A stretch of 52,760 nucleotides of DNA from NCBI GenBank assembly GCA_020725555.1, contig DYEU01000031.1, positions 1 to 52,760 on the forward strand, read 5' to 3'. Position numbers and translations under genes: made by a program. The stretch comes from Desulfatibacillum sp. GTDB taxonomy: Bacteria > Desulfobacterota > Desulfobacteria > Desulfobacterales > SpSt-501. The notes beneath the pieces were generated by a model. It did no database searches and was not told where the DNA came from. It saw only the letters and a program-made list of their open reading frames with translations. Of the stretch, positions 43,912-51,200 are shown piece after piece (position 1 is the first letter of the stretch; every line of letters starts with the position of its first letter).

Positions 43912-44778
43912 ATGGGCAAGGCCGTCCGACCCGCCGCGTTCGCGGGAAGCTGGTACCCGGCCCGTGCCGCCGATTGCGCACGGGACATCCGCCGGTTTCT
44001 CGCCGGCGCCGAACCCCCGGAGACCCAACGCGAAGCGACCCTCGTCGGCGGCATCGTCCCCCACGCCGGGTGGGCCTACTCCGGTGCGCTCGCCTGCCGG
44101 GTGATCGCCCGCCTGCGGCGGGGCGCCGACCCTGTGCCGGAGGCGATCGTGCTCTTCGGCGGTCACCTGCCGCCCTCCGCGCCGAACGTGATGATGCCCG
44201 CCGGCGCCTGGGAGACGCCCTTCGGGGAGATCCCCGTGGCCGAGGAGCTGGCGGCGGAGATCGCCCCGCGGTTTCCCTTCCGCCTCGAAAGCCCGGAGCG
44301 CGGGCTGCCCGACAACACGATCGAGCTGCAGCTGCCCTTCCTCAAGCACTTCTACCCCGAGGCGCGCCTGTTGGCGATCGCGGTGCCGCCCACGGAGGCG
44401 ACGCTCGTGCTCGCGGCGGAGGTGGTGGCGGCCGCCCGCCGGCTGGGGATCCCCCTCCAGGTGCTCGGCTCGACCGACCTCACCCACTACGGGCCGAACT
44501 ACGGCCGGCTCGATCACGGGCGCGGCGCCGAGGCCCTCGCCTGGGTGACGGGGGAGAACGACCGCCGCATCCTGGAGGCGATGGCCGCGCTCGACCCGCG
44601 GCGGGTGATCGCCGAGGCGCTCGCCCACGAAAACGCCTGCTGCCCCGGCGCGGCCGCGGCGGCGATCGCGGCCGGCCTCCGCTTGGGCGCCCGCAAGGCC
44701 GAGGTCGTCGGCTACACCACGAGCCATGAGCGGCATCCCGCCGACAGCTTCGTCGGCTACGGCGGGGTGGTCTTTTGA
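43912..44778 (+). CDS. MEMO1-family protein (AmmeMemoRadiSam system protein B type)
   Basis: A 288-residue MEMO1-like protein. RPAAFAGSWYP at the start, GIVPHAGWAYSG in the first third, ELQLPFLKHF in the middle and STDLTHYGPNYG with later His residues match the family, which is related to class III extradiol dioxygenases and aromatic amidases. In bacteria it is usually encoded with an AMMECR1-like protein and a radical SAM enzyme; neither is adjacent here. AGGAGGTGA precedes the ATG. Function in bacteria is unknown. Confidence 0.92.
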   Translation: MGKAVRPAAFAGSWYPARAADCARDIRRFLAGAEPPETQREATLVGGIVPHAGWAYSGALACRVIARLRRGADPVPEAIVLFGGHLPPSAPNVMMPAGAWETPFGEIPVAEELAAEIAPRFPFRLESPERGLPDNTIELQLPFLKHFYPEARLLAIAVPPTEATLVLAAEVVAAARRLGIPLQVLGSTDLTHYGPNYGRLDHGRGAEALAWVTGENDRRILEAMAALDPRRVIAEALAHENACCPGAAAAAIAAGLRLGARKAEVVGYTTSHERHPADSFVGYGGVVF

Positions 44779-45159
44779 AGCAGGCGGGGGTGCGGGGCGG
44801 GAGGGGGGCAAGGCCACCGGGGGCGGCCGGTCCGGTCGGCTCCCTCTCCCGCGGGCGTGAGAGAACCGGTCGTCGGCCGCAGCGGCAGAAGCTGTCGGCC
44901 TTTCCGGAACCGAGATCGGTGCGGGATGCGGGGAAAACACCCCTTTGAGCCGGCTTCTGTTCTCCTCCACGGCGAGGCGGGCGGGCCGCGCGTCTTCCGA
45001 CCCGCGGCCCGGCGCCCCGCCCGATGTGGACCGATGCCCCCCGCGTTTCCGCGGCGCGGAGACGGACGGGGAGCCGGTGTTTTCCCCCGGGCGTCCGGTC
45101 GCCTTGGGCGTTCGGCCGCCCCCGGTGTGCCCCTGTTTTCCCGGATTGCGGGGGCGAAA
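44779..45159 (+). other. Intergenic region without a recognised gene
   Basis: These 381 bases lie between the convergent ends of the MEMO1-family gene and the UDP-glucose dehydrogenase gene. They are GC-rich and contain a small GGGG-AAAACA-CCCC-TTT hairpin at about 44931-44947 that might end transcription of the MEMO1 gene. A 92-codon open frame beginning at 44945 runs into the dehydrogenase gene and has no recognisable content. I see no RNA gene or repeat here. Confidence 0.5.
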
Positions 45160-46527
45160 TCAAGAAAAAAATCGGTTCGCCGCCTGCCCGGGAACCGACG
45201 CCGGCCGGCCGATGCTGACGTAATGGAAGCCCTCGGCGGCGACCGCCGCCGGGTCGTAGAGGTTGCGGCCGTCGAAGATCAGCGGGGTGTGCATCAGGCT
45301 GCGCATGCGCGCGAAGTCGGGGTTGCGGAACTGGTTCCAGTCGGTCGCGATCGCCAGGGCCTCGGCGCCCTCGAGCGCCTCGTACTGGTCCTCGCAGATC
45401 TCGACGCCCGTCCCCGGGCCGAAGCGCGCGGCCGCCTTGCGGCCGGCGGCGGGGTCGAAGGCGCGGATTTGCATCCCCGCCGCGGTCAGCTCCGCGATCA
45501 GGGCGAGCGCCGAGGACTCGCGCAGGTCGTCGGTGTTCGCCTTGAAGGCGAGCCCCCACAGGGCGATCCGGCGGCCGGCGGCGCCGCCGCGCTCGTTGAA
45601 GTGGCGCAGGATCTTCCCGGGCAGCACGACGCGCTGGCGGGCGTTCACCGCGTCCACCGCGGCGATGAGCTCGGGCTCGTAGCCCGCCTGCCGGGCGGCG
45701 GCGACCATCGCTTTCACGTCCTTCGGGAAGCAGGAGCCGCCGTAGCCCATGCCGGGGTAGATGAAGTGGTAGCCGATGCGCGGGTCGGCGCCGATGCCGC
45801 GGCGCACGGCGCCGACGTCGGCCCCCAGGCGCTCGCAGAGGTTGGCGATCTCGTTGATGAAGGAGATCTTGGTGGCGAGCATGCAGTTGGCCGCATACTT
45901 GGTGAGCTCCGCGCTGCGGACATCCATGACGATCAACTTGTCCCGGCTGCGGGCGAAGGGGGCGTAGAGCGCGGCGAGGAGCTTCGCCGTGCGCACGTTG
46001 TCGGTGCCGACGATGATGCGGTCGGGTTTCATGAAATCGTTGACCGCGTCGCCCTCCTTCAGAAACTCGGGGTTGGCGACGACGTCGAACTCGAGCGCAA
46101 GGCCCCGCGCCGAGAGCCGCTCGGCGATGATGGCCCGCATCTCCTCGGCGGTGCCCACCGGGACCGTGGATTTGTTGACGATGATCTTGTACTCGGCCAT
46201 CCGGTCGCCGATGTCCCGGGCGACCCGCCGCACCTGGCCGAGGTCGCAGGAGCCGTCCTCGCGCGGCGGGGTGCCGACGCAGTTGAAGAGGAAATCGGAA
46301 GGCTCCATCCCCTCCTGGAGGTCGGTCGTGAAGGAGAGCCGCCCCTCGGCGAGGTTGCGCTGGAGGAGCGGCTCGAGGCCGGGCTCGTAGATGGGGACGC
46401 GCCCCTGCCGCAGCGCGGCGACGATGGCCTCGTCGCTGTCGACGCAGACCACGCGGTTGCCCGTCTCGGCGAGGCAGGCCGCCGAGACGAGCCCCACGTA
46501 CCCGGTGCCCACGATGCACACGTTCAT
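45160..46527 (-). CDS. UDP-glucose 6-dehydrogenase
   Basis: Oxidises UDP-glucose to UDP-glucuronate for capsule or envelope polysaccharides. The 455 residues show the NAD site CIVGTGYVGLVSAACLA, then VNKSTVPVGT, NPEFLKEGDAV, the catalytic Cys in YGGSCFPKDV, and LWGLAFKANTDDLRES in the UDP-binding domain. AAGGAG precedes the ATG by six bases. It is transcribed alone, divergent from the YdcF-like gene. It could feed UDP-glucuronate to glycosyltransferases such as those at 8027-11782, but that link is speculative. Confidence 0.96.
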   Translation of the reverse strand: MNVCIVGTGYVGLVSAACLAETGNRVVCVDSDEAIVAALRQGRVPIYEPGLEPLLQRNLAEGRLSFTTDLQEGMEPSDFLFNCVGTPPREDGSCDLGQVRRVARDIGDRMAEYKIIVNKSTVPVGTAEEMRAIIAERLSARGLALEFDVVANPEFLKEGDAVNDFMKPDRIIVGTDNVRTAKLLAALYAPFARSRDKLIVMDVRSAELTKYAANCMLATKISFINEIANLCERLGADVGAVRRGIGADPRIGYHFIYPGMGYGGSCFPKDVKAMVAAARQAGYEPELIAAVDAVNARQRVVLPGKILRHFNERGGAAGRRIALWGLAFKANTDDLRESSALALIAELTAAGMQIRAFDPAAGRKAAARFGPGTGVEICEDQYEALEGAEALAIATDWNQFRNPDFARMRSLMHTPLIFDGRNLYDPAAVAAEGFHYVSIGRPASVPGQAANRFFS

Positions 46528-46643
46528 CGGATCGCTCCTTTCACCGCCCGGCCGCCCGGCCCCGCCGGCGCCGTTGCCCGGGCGGCGGGGCCGTGGTACC
46601 CTGGCGCACCTCCCGGAGGCACGCCCGGGGAAGGGGGATCGCA

Positions 46644-47255
46644 ATGGCCGGCCGCATCGCCGCAGGGATCATCGCCAGCGGGCTGGTTCTCTTTCTCGGC
46701 TGGGGGCATGACTTTCTCGCCTCCGTGCCGGACCCCGACCCCGGCCCGGCCGATGCGGCCGTCGTGCTCGCCGGCCCCCCGGCCGAGGACCGCGAACGGC
46801 TGCGGGCCGCGGTCGCCTGCGTCCAGGCCGGCCGGGCGCAATGGCTTCTCATGCCCTTCCGGCACCGCGCCCTCGGCTGGGAGTGGTTCCTGCGCACCTA
46901 CCGCATCGACCCGCCGCTCGCCGAGGCCAAGGTGATCATCGGCCGCGAGGTCCCCTCCCCGGTGGGGACGGGCCCCGACCCCGGCGGCACCTTCGCCGAG
47001 GCGCGCGCCACCCTCGAGCTGATGCGCCGGCACGGGCTGCGGACCGCGATCGTCTTCAGCTCCGCTTACCACATGCGCCGGGCCCGGCTCGCCTTCCGGC
47101 GCGCCGACCCCGGAGGGGAGTTCGGGTTCCGCTTTTTCCCGGTCCCCCTGCGCGAGGGGGGGGAGCCCCGGCCGTGGTGGCGGGACCCGGGGCTGGTCGC
47201 ACGCGTCGCCGGCGAGTACGTGAAACTCGCCGGCAGCGTGCTCTTCTACCGCTGA
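46644..47255 (+). CDS. YdcF/SanA-like DUF218 membrane-anchored protein
   Basis: A 203-residue protein with an N-terminal membrane anchor (residues 5-22) followed by a periplasmic DUF218 domain. [17 protein letters not shown] replaces the usual Gly-rich first motif, [14 protein letters not shown] matches the central motif, and [14 protein letters not shown] the conserved C-terminal motif. The family (SanA, ElyC, YdcF) is linked to envelope integrity; ElyC affects peptidoglycan precursors. Its stop lies inside the convergent end of glnS (10 bases shared). Confidence 0.85.
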   Translation: MAGRIAAGIIASGLVLFLGWGHDFLASVPDPDPGPADAAVVLAGPPAEDRERLRAAVACVQAGRAQWLLMPFRHRALGWEWFLRTYRIDPPLAEAKVIIGREVPSPVGTGPDPGGTFAEARATLELMRRHGLRTAIVFSSAYHMRRARLAFRRADPGGEFGFRFFPVPLREGGEPRPWWRDPGLVARVAGEYVKLAGSVLFYR

Positions 47256-48976
47256 GGGGGAGCTCCACCCCGGGCCTCGATTTTGGCCCAGGTGTCCCGG
47301 AGCGTCGCCGTGCGGTTGAAGACGGGGGTTCCCGGGCGGTGGTCCTTCAGGTCGGCGCAGAAGTAGCCCAAGCGCTCGAACTGGTAGCGGTCCCCCGGCG
47401 CGGCCGCGCCGAGCGCGGGCTCGAGGCGGCAGCCGCGGAGCACCTCGAGCGAGCCCGGGTTCAGCGCCTCGGTGAAGGATTTCCCCTCCTCGACCTCCGC
47501 GGGGTTTTCCTTGAGAAACAGGTGGTCGTAGAGGCGCACCTCGGCCTCGAGCGCATGGGGTGCCGAGACCCAGTGCAGCGTGGCCTTCACCTTGCGCCCG
47601 TCGGGGGCCTCCCCGCCGCGGCTCTCGGGGTCGTAGGTGCAGCGCAGCTCGCTCACCGCGCCGGTCGCCGCCTCGCGCACGACCTCGACGCAGCGGATGA
47701 GGTAGGCGTAGCGCAGCCGCACCTCCCGCCCCGGGGCGAGGCGGTAGAACTTCGGCGGCGGGTCCTCGCGGAAGTCGTCGCGCTCGATCCAGAGCTCACG
47801 CGAGAAGGGCACGGTGCGGCTTCCGGCGGCGGGGTCCTCCGGGTGGTTCCGGGCGGGGAGTTCCTCGACCCGGTCGGCCGGGTAGTTCACGATCGTCACC
47901 TTGAGCGGCCGGAGGACGGCCATCGCGCGGGGCGCGCGGCGGTTGAGGTCCTCCCGCAGGCAGTGCTCGAGCAGGGCGATGTCCACGCGGTTGTCCGCCC
48001 GGGCGACCCCGATGCGCTCGCAGAAATCGCGGATCGCCTCCGGGGTGTAGCCGCGGCGCCTGAGGCCGGAGAGGGTCGGCATGCGGGGGTCGTCCCAGCC
48101 GCTGACGTGCCCGCCCTCGACGAGCTCGATCAGCCGCCGCTTGGAGAGGACGGTGCGGCTCAGGTTGAGCCGGGCGAACTCGATCTGCCGCGGCCGGTGG
48201 GGGGTGTCGAGCGCCGCGAGGACCCAGTCGTAGAGCTCGCGGTTGTTTTCGAACTCGAGCGTGCACAGCGAGTGGGTGATCCCCTCGATCATGTCGGAGA
48301 GGCAGTGGGCGAAGTCGTACATGGGGTAGATGCACCAGTCGGTCCCGGTGCGGTAGTGGGGGGTGCGCCGGATGCGGTAGAGGGTGGGATCGCGCATCAC
48401 GAGGTTGGGGGAGGCCATGTCGATCTTGGCGCGCAGCACGCACTCGCCGTCGCGGAATTCGCCGGCGCGCATGCGGCGGAAGAGATCGAGGTTCTCCGCC
48501 GCCGGCCGGTCGCGGTAGGGGCTGTTGCGGCCGGGCCGGGTGAGGGTCCCGCGGTACTCGCGGATCTCCTCGGCGCTCAGGTGGTCGACGTAGGCCTTGC
48601 CGGCGCGGATGAGCTGCTCGGCGTACCCGTAGAGCCGCTCGAAGTAGTCGGAGGCGAAGAAGAGCTTGTCCTTCCAGTCGAACCCCAGCCAGCGCACGTC
48701 CCGCTGGATGGCCTCGACGTACTCGAGGCTCTCCTTGCTCGGGTCGGTGTCGTCGAAGCGCAGGTGGGTCACCCCGCCGAACTCCGCGGCCACCCCGAAG
48801 TTGAGGCAGATCGACTTCGCATGGCCGATGTGCAGGTAGCCGTTGGGCTCCGGGGGGAAGCGGGTGACGACCCGGCCGCCGTGTTTGCCGGCGGCGACGT
48901 CGGCGGCGATGATCTGGCGGATGAAATGGGACGGGGCGCCGCCGGGGACCGGTGCGGATTCGCGGGTGTCGGGCAT
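47246..48976 (-). CDS. glnS: Glutaminyl-tRNA synthetase
   Basis: A class I synthetase of 576 residues that charges tRNA-Gln directly. The HIGH motif is in [14 protein letters not shown] and the KMSKS loop is TVLSKRRL, with [13 protein letters not shown] and the anticodon-binding beta-barrels in the C-terminal half. GlnS is of eukaryote-like ancestry and is found in Gammaproteobacteria, some Deltaproteobacteria-type lineages and a few others. A GGGAGG ribosome-binding site lies nine bases before the ATG, partly inside a long hairpin. The gene follows its own substrate tRNA. Confidence 0.97.
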   Translation of the reverse strand: MPDTRESAPVPGGAPSHFIRQIIAADVAAGKHGGRVVTRFPPEPNGYLHIGHAKSICLNFGVAAEFGGVTHLRFDDTDPSKESLEYVEAIQRDVRWLGFDWKDKLFFASDYFERLYGYAEQLIRAGKAYVDHLSAEEIREYRGTLTRPGRNSPYRDRPAAENLDLFRRMRAGEFRDGECVLRAKIDMASPNLVMRDPTLYRIRRTPHYRTGTDWCIYPMYDFAHCLSDMIEGITHSLCTLEFENNRELYDWVLAALDTPHRPRQIEFARLNLSRTVLSKRRLIELVEGGHVSGWDDPRMPTLSGLRRRGYTPEAIRDFCERIGVARADNRVDIALLEHCLREDLNRRAPRAMAVLRPLKVTIVNYPADRVEELPARNHPEDPAAGSRTVPFSRELWIERDDFREDPPPKFYRLAPGREVRLRYAYLIRCVEVVREAATGAVSELRCTYDPESRGGEAPDGRKVKATLHWVSAPHALEAEVRLYDHLFLKENPAEVEEGKSFTEALNPGSLEVLRGCRLEPALGAAAPGDRYQFERLGYFCADLKDHRPGTPVFNRTATLRDTWAKIEARGGAPPQR

Positions 48977-48989
48977 GGGGTCGAGCCTC

Positions 48990-49033
48990 CCAACAAAAAT
49001 GGCCTACGGGGGCCCGTAAGCCATTCTTGTTGG
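48990..49033 (-). promoter_or_regulatory. Long hairpin between tRNA-Gln and glnS
   Basis: Arms 49013-49033 and 48990-49010 form 21 pairs in minus-strand RNA, two of them G-U wobbles, with almost no loop before fraying. The 5' arm begins with the CCA end of the tRNA, and the 3' arm ends in the first two Gs of the glnS Shine-Dalgarno. The 3' arm includes a U-run but no clean terminal U-tract follows. It may punctuate tRNA processing, terminate part of the transcripts or control glnS translation. Confidence 0.7.
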
Positions 49034-49104
49034 CTGAGGGACTAGGATTCGAACCTAGGTTAACGGGGCCAGAACCCGTCGTCCTGCCACTAGACGATCC
49101 CTCA
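49031..49104 (-). tRNA. tRNA-Gln (anticodon CTG)
   Basis: A 74-base tRNA with encoded CCA (49031-49033). The acceptor stem TGAGGGA/TCCCTCA pairs perfectly with discriminator G. The D-arm contains CTAGTGGCAGGAC; the anticodon arm is ACGGG-TTCTGGC-CCCGT, giving anticodon CTG for CAG codons; the T-arm is CTAGG-TTCGAAT-CCTAG. It lies between gltX and glnS on the same strand, so its own synthetase gene follows it directly. Confidence 0.97.
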
Positions 49105-49108
49105 GCAA

Positions 49109-49138
49109 ACAAGGCCAATGTAACCGGACGGGCCTTGT
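49109..49138 (-). other. Hairpin between gltX and tRNA-Gln
   Basis: ACAAGGCC and GGCCTTGT (49131-49138 and 49109-49116) form a perfect 8-bp stem with a 14-base loop, just after the gltX stop and ending four bases before the tRNA 5' end. On the minus strand only TT follows, so as a terminator it is weak. It may be a processing signal for gltX read-through transcripts. It overlaps the predicted tRNA promoter. Confidence 0.5.
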
Positions 49139-49145
49139 GCGTCAA
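49117..49145 (-). promoter_or_regulatory. Promoter of tRNA-Gln-glnS
   Basis: On the minus strand TTGACG (49140-49145), exactly 17 bases, then TACATT (49117-49122; 4 of 6). The TGA within TTGACG is the gltX stop codon. Transcription would start about 49110, leaving a leader of about six bases before the mature tRNA. Confidence 0.65.
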
Positions 49146-50590
49146 GTCCTTTTCGGCGAAGGGGGCGCTTCCCCGGCGCCGCTCGAGGACCGGCTGCGGC
49201 CGATGAAGGCGATCGCCCGCTCAAGGCGCCGCAGGGTGGCCTCCTTGCCGAGAATGGCGATGATCTCGAAAATCCCGGGGCTCGCCGCCCGGCCGCTCAG
49301 GGCGACGCGCACGGGCTGGGCGATTTTGCCGAGCTTGAGCCCCGTTTCGGCCATCACGGCGCGGAAGGCCTCCTCGAGGGCGCTTTCGCCGAAATCCTCG
49401 AGCGCCTTCAGCCGCGCGGCGACGGCGGCGAGCGCGGGCAGGGCCTCGGCCGTGAGATGCGCCCGGGCGGCCGCCTCCTCATAGGCGACCTCGTCCTCGA
49501 AGTAGAAGCGGGCCTGGCGGGCGAGGTCCGCGAGCGTCTTGCTGCGCGGGGCCAGGCCGGCGATGATCTTTTCCGTCCGCGGCCCGCCCTCGAGCTCGAT
49601 CCCCAGCTCGCGGAAAAAGGGGCGCAGCGGCTCGACCAGCGCCGCCGGGGGGGTTGCCCGGAGGTGCTCGGCGTTCAGGGCGAGGAGCTTCTCGGGGTCG
49701 AAGACGCCCGCCGAGCGCCCCAGGTTCTCCAGGTCGAAGTGGGCGATGAGCTCGGCCCGGGTGAAGAATTCCTGGTCGCCGTGCGACCACCCCAGCCGCA
49801 CGAGGTAGTTGAGGACGGCGTCGGGCAGGAACCCCTGGTCGCGGTACTCGGTGACCGAGGCCGCCCCGTGGCGCTTGCTCAGCCGGGTGCGGTCGGGGCC
49901 GAGCACCATGGGGACGTGGGCGAAGACCGGCAGCGGGGCCCCCAGGGCCTCGTAGAGCTGGATCTGCTTGGGCGTGTTCATCACGTGGTCGTCGCCGCGG
50001 ATGATCGTGTTGACGCCCATGGTGATGTCGTCGACCACCACCGCGAAATTGTAGGTGGGTGTGCCGTCGCTGCGGCAGACGATGAAGTCGTCGAACTCAC
50101 CGTTGTCGAAAGCGATCGGCCCCTTGACGACGTCGCGGAGGACCGTCGTGCCGGACTGCGGGGCCTTGAAGCGGACGGCCGCGCCGGGCACCGGGCCCAG
50201 GCCGCGGTTGCGGCAGGTGCCGTCGTAGCGGGGTTTGCCCCCGCGGGCCATGGCCTCGCGGCGCATCGCCTCCAGCCGCTCGGGGGGGCAGGTGCAGTAG
50301 TAGGCGCGCCCCGCCGCCAGCAGCCGCGCGAGATAATCACGGTAGACGTCGAGGCGCCGGCTCTGGAAATGCGGCCCCTCGTCCCAATCGATGCCGAGCC
50401 AGTGCAGGGCCTCGAGGATGGCCTCGACGAAGCGGGGCGAGGAGCGCTCGGTGTCGGTGTCCTCGAAGCGCAGCACGAAACGGCCCCGGCAATGCCGGGC
50501 GTAGAGCCAGTTGAACACGGCGGTGCGGGCCCCCCCGAGGTGCAAAAACCCGGTGGGGCTGGGGGGAAAGCGGGTGACGACCTGGGACAT
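49142..50590 (-). CDS. gltX: Glutamyl-tRNA synthetase
   Basis: A class I synthetase of 482 residues. HIGH-type motif PPSPTGFLHLGGARTA, then FEDTDTERSS, GVNTIIRGDDHVMNTPKQ and KMSKS-type RLSKRHGAASV. The C-terminal all-helical half matches the bacterial GluRS form, distinct from GlnS. The ATG at 50588-50590 gives the standard MSQVVTRFPPSPTG start and has GGAGG upstream. Because GlnS is also present, this enzyme is probably discriminating (tRNA-Glu only), but that cannot be read directly. Confidence 0.97.
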   Translation of the reverse strand: MSQVVTRFPPSPTGFLHLGGARTAVFNWLYARHCRGRFVLRFEDTDTERSSPRFVEAILEALHWLGIDWDEGPHFQSRRLDVYRDYLARLLAAGRAYYCTCPPERLEAMRREAMARGGKPRYDGTCRNRGLGPVPGAAVRFKAPQSGTTVLRDVVKGPIAFDNGEFDDFIVCRSDGTPTYNFAVVVDDITMGVNTIIRGDDHVMNTPKQIQLYEALGAPLPVFAHVPMVLGPDRTRLSKRHGAASVTEYRDQGFLPDAVLNYLVRLGWSHGDQEFFTRAELIAHFDLENLGRSAGVFDPEKLLALNAEHLRATPPAALVEPLRPFFRELGIELEGGPRTEKIIAGLAPRSKTLADLARQARFYFEDEVAYEEAAARAHLTAEALPALAAVAARLKALEDFGESALEEAFRAVMAETGLKLGKIAQPVRVALSGRAASPGIFEIIAILGKEATLRRLERAIAFIGRSRSSSGAGEAPPSPKRT

Positions 50591-50993
50591 GAACCCCTCC
50601 GCTGCGGACGCGGGGGCGCGCACCCGGGGATGCCGCCTGCGGCCGGAAGAACTGTTCTTTTTGCTTCTTTTTTTCTTCTAATAAAGCAAACCCGCGGCCC
50701 CCGCGGCGCTCCCGCCGGCCGGGCCGCTGGGGCCCCCGCCCGCGGCCGATGCCGGCCGCGGCGTGGGGGCCGGGGTGCCCCTCCGGGTTTTAATCTCGCG
50801 ATTTTTCATAAAATCGAACGGGCCTTGGGTCTTTCCGGCCCCTCTGATAGCACAGAGCCGGGGGCGGCTCAAGGCCCCGGCGGAAATAAGGCTTGACAGG
50901 GGCCGCAAATTCAATTACTTAGGCCGGGTCTTTTCGGGCTAGATCAATCGAGTTTTTAATTCATTCAATTTCAGACACTTAGGAGAATAACTC
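50591..50993 (+). promoter_or_regulatory. Divergent gltX/rpmF intergenic region with rpmF promoter
   Basis: A 403-base region unusually rich in A/T blocks for this genome. TTGACA at 50893-50898 is followed 17 bases on by TACTTA, a poor -10, in an AT-rich stretch; this is the best promoter for rpmF. A perfect AT-rich inverted repeat CGATTTT-TCAT-AAAATCG lies at 50799-50816 and could be an operator. A pyrimidine/purine run at 50652-50690 probably belongs to the gltX promoter region. No coding content is evident. Confidence 0.5.
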
Positions 50994-51176
50994 ATGGGAC
51001 TTCCCAAACGGAGAGTGTCCAAGGCCCGCCGCGACAAGCGCCGCACCGGGAAACGGCTTGCGGCGCCGGCCCTCACCACCTGTTCCGAATGCGGTGAGCC
51101 CGCGTTGCCCCACCGCGCCTGCCCGAGCTGCGGCGCCTACAAGGGACGCACGGTGACGCCGGCGGAGAAGGAATAA
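50994..51176 (+). CDS. rpmF: 50S ribosomal protein L32
   Basis: A 60-residue zinc-ribbon ribosomal protein. [17 protein letters not shown] is the canonical basic start, and the zinc ligands are Cys30, Cys33, Cys43 and Cys46 (CSEC and CPSC). TAGGAG lies before the ATG. L32 genes usually sit between yceD and plsX/fabH; here neither is adjacent, and an acyl-CoA dehydrogenase follows after 24 bases. Confidence 0.96.
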   Translation: MGLPKRRVSKARRDKRRTGKRLAAPALTTCSECGEPALPHRACPSCGAYKGRTVTPAEKE

Positions 51177-51200
51177 CCCTGAGCAAAGGACCTGCTGCCC

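Noticed and set aside
44945-45223. A 92-codon open frame in the region after the MEMO1-family gene
   Set aside because: It is Pro/Arg/Gly-rich with no recognisable motif, lacks a clear ribosome-binding site and runs into the dehydrogenase gene on the other strand.
48990-49104. tRNA gene as an integration site of a mobile element
   Set aside because: No integrase, no repeated copy of the tRNA end and no foreign gene block adjoin it; the neighbouring synthetase genes look native.
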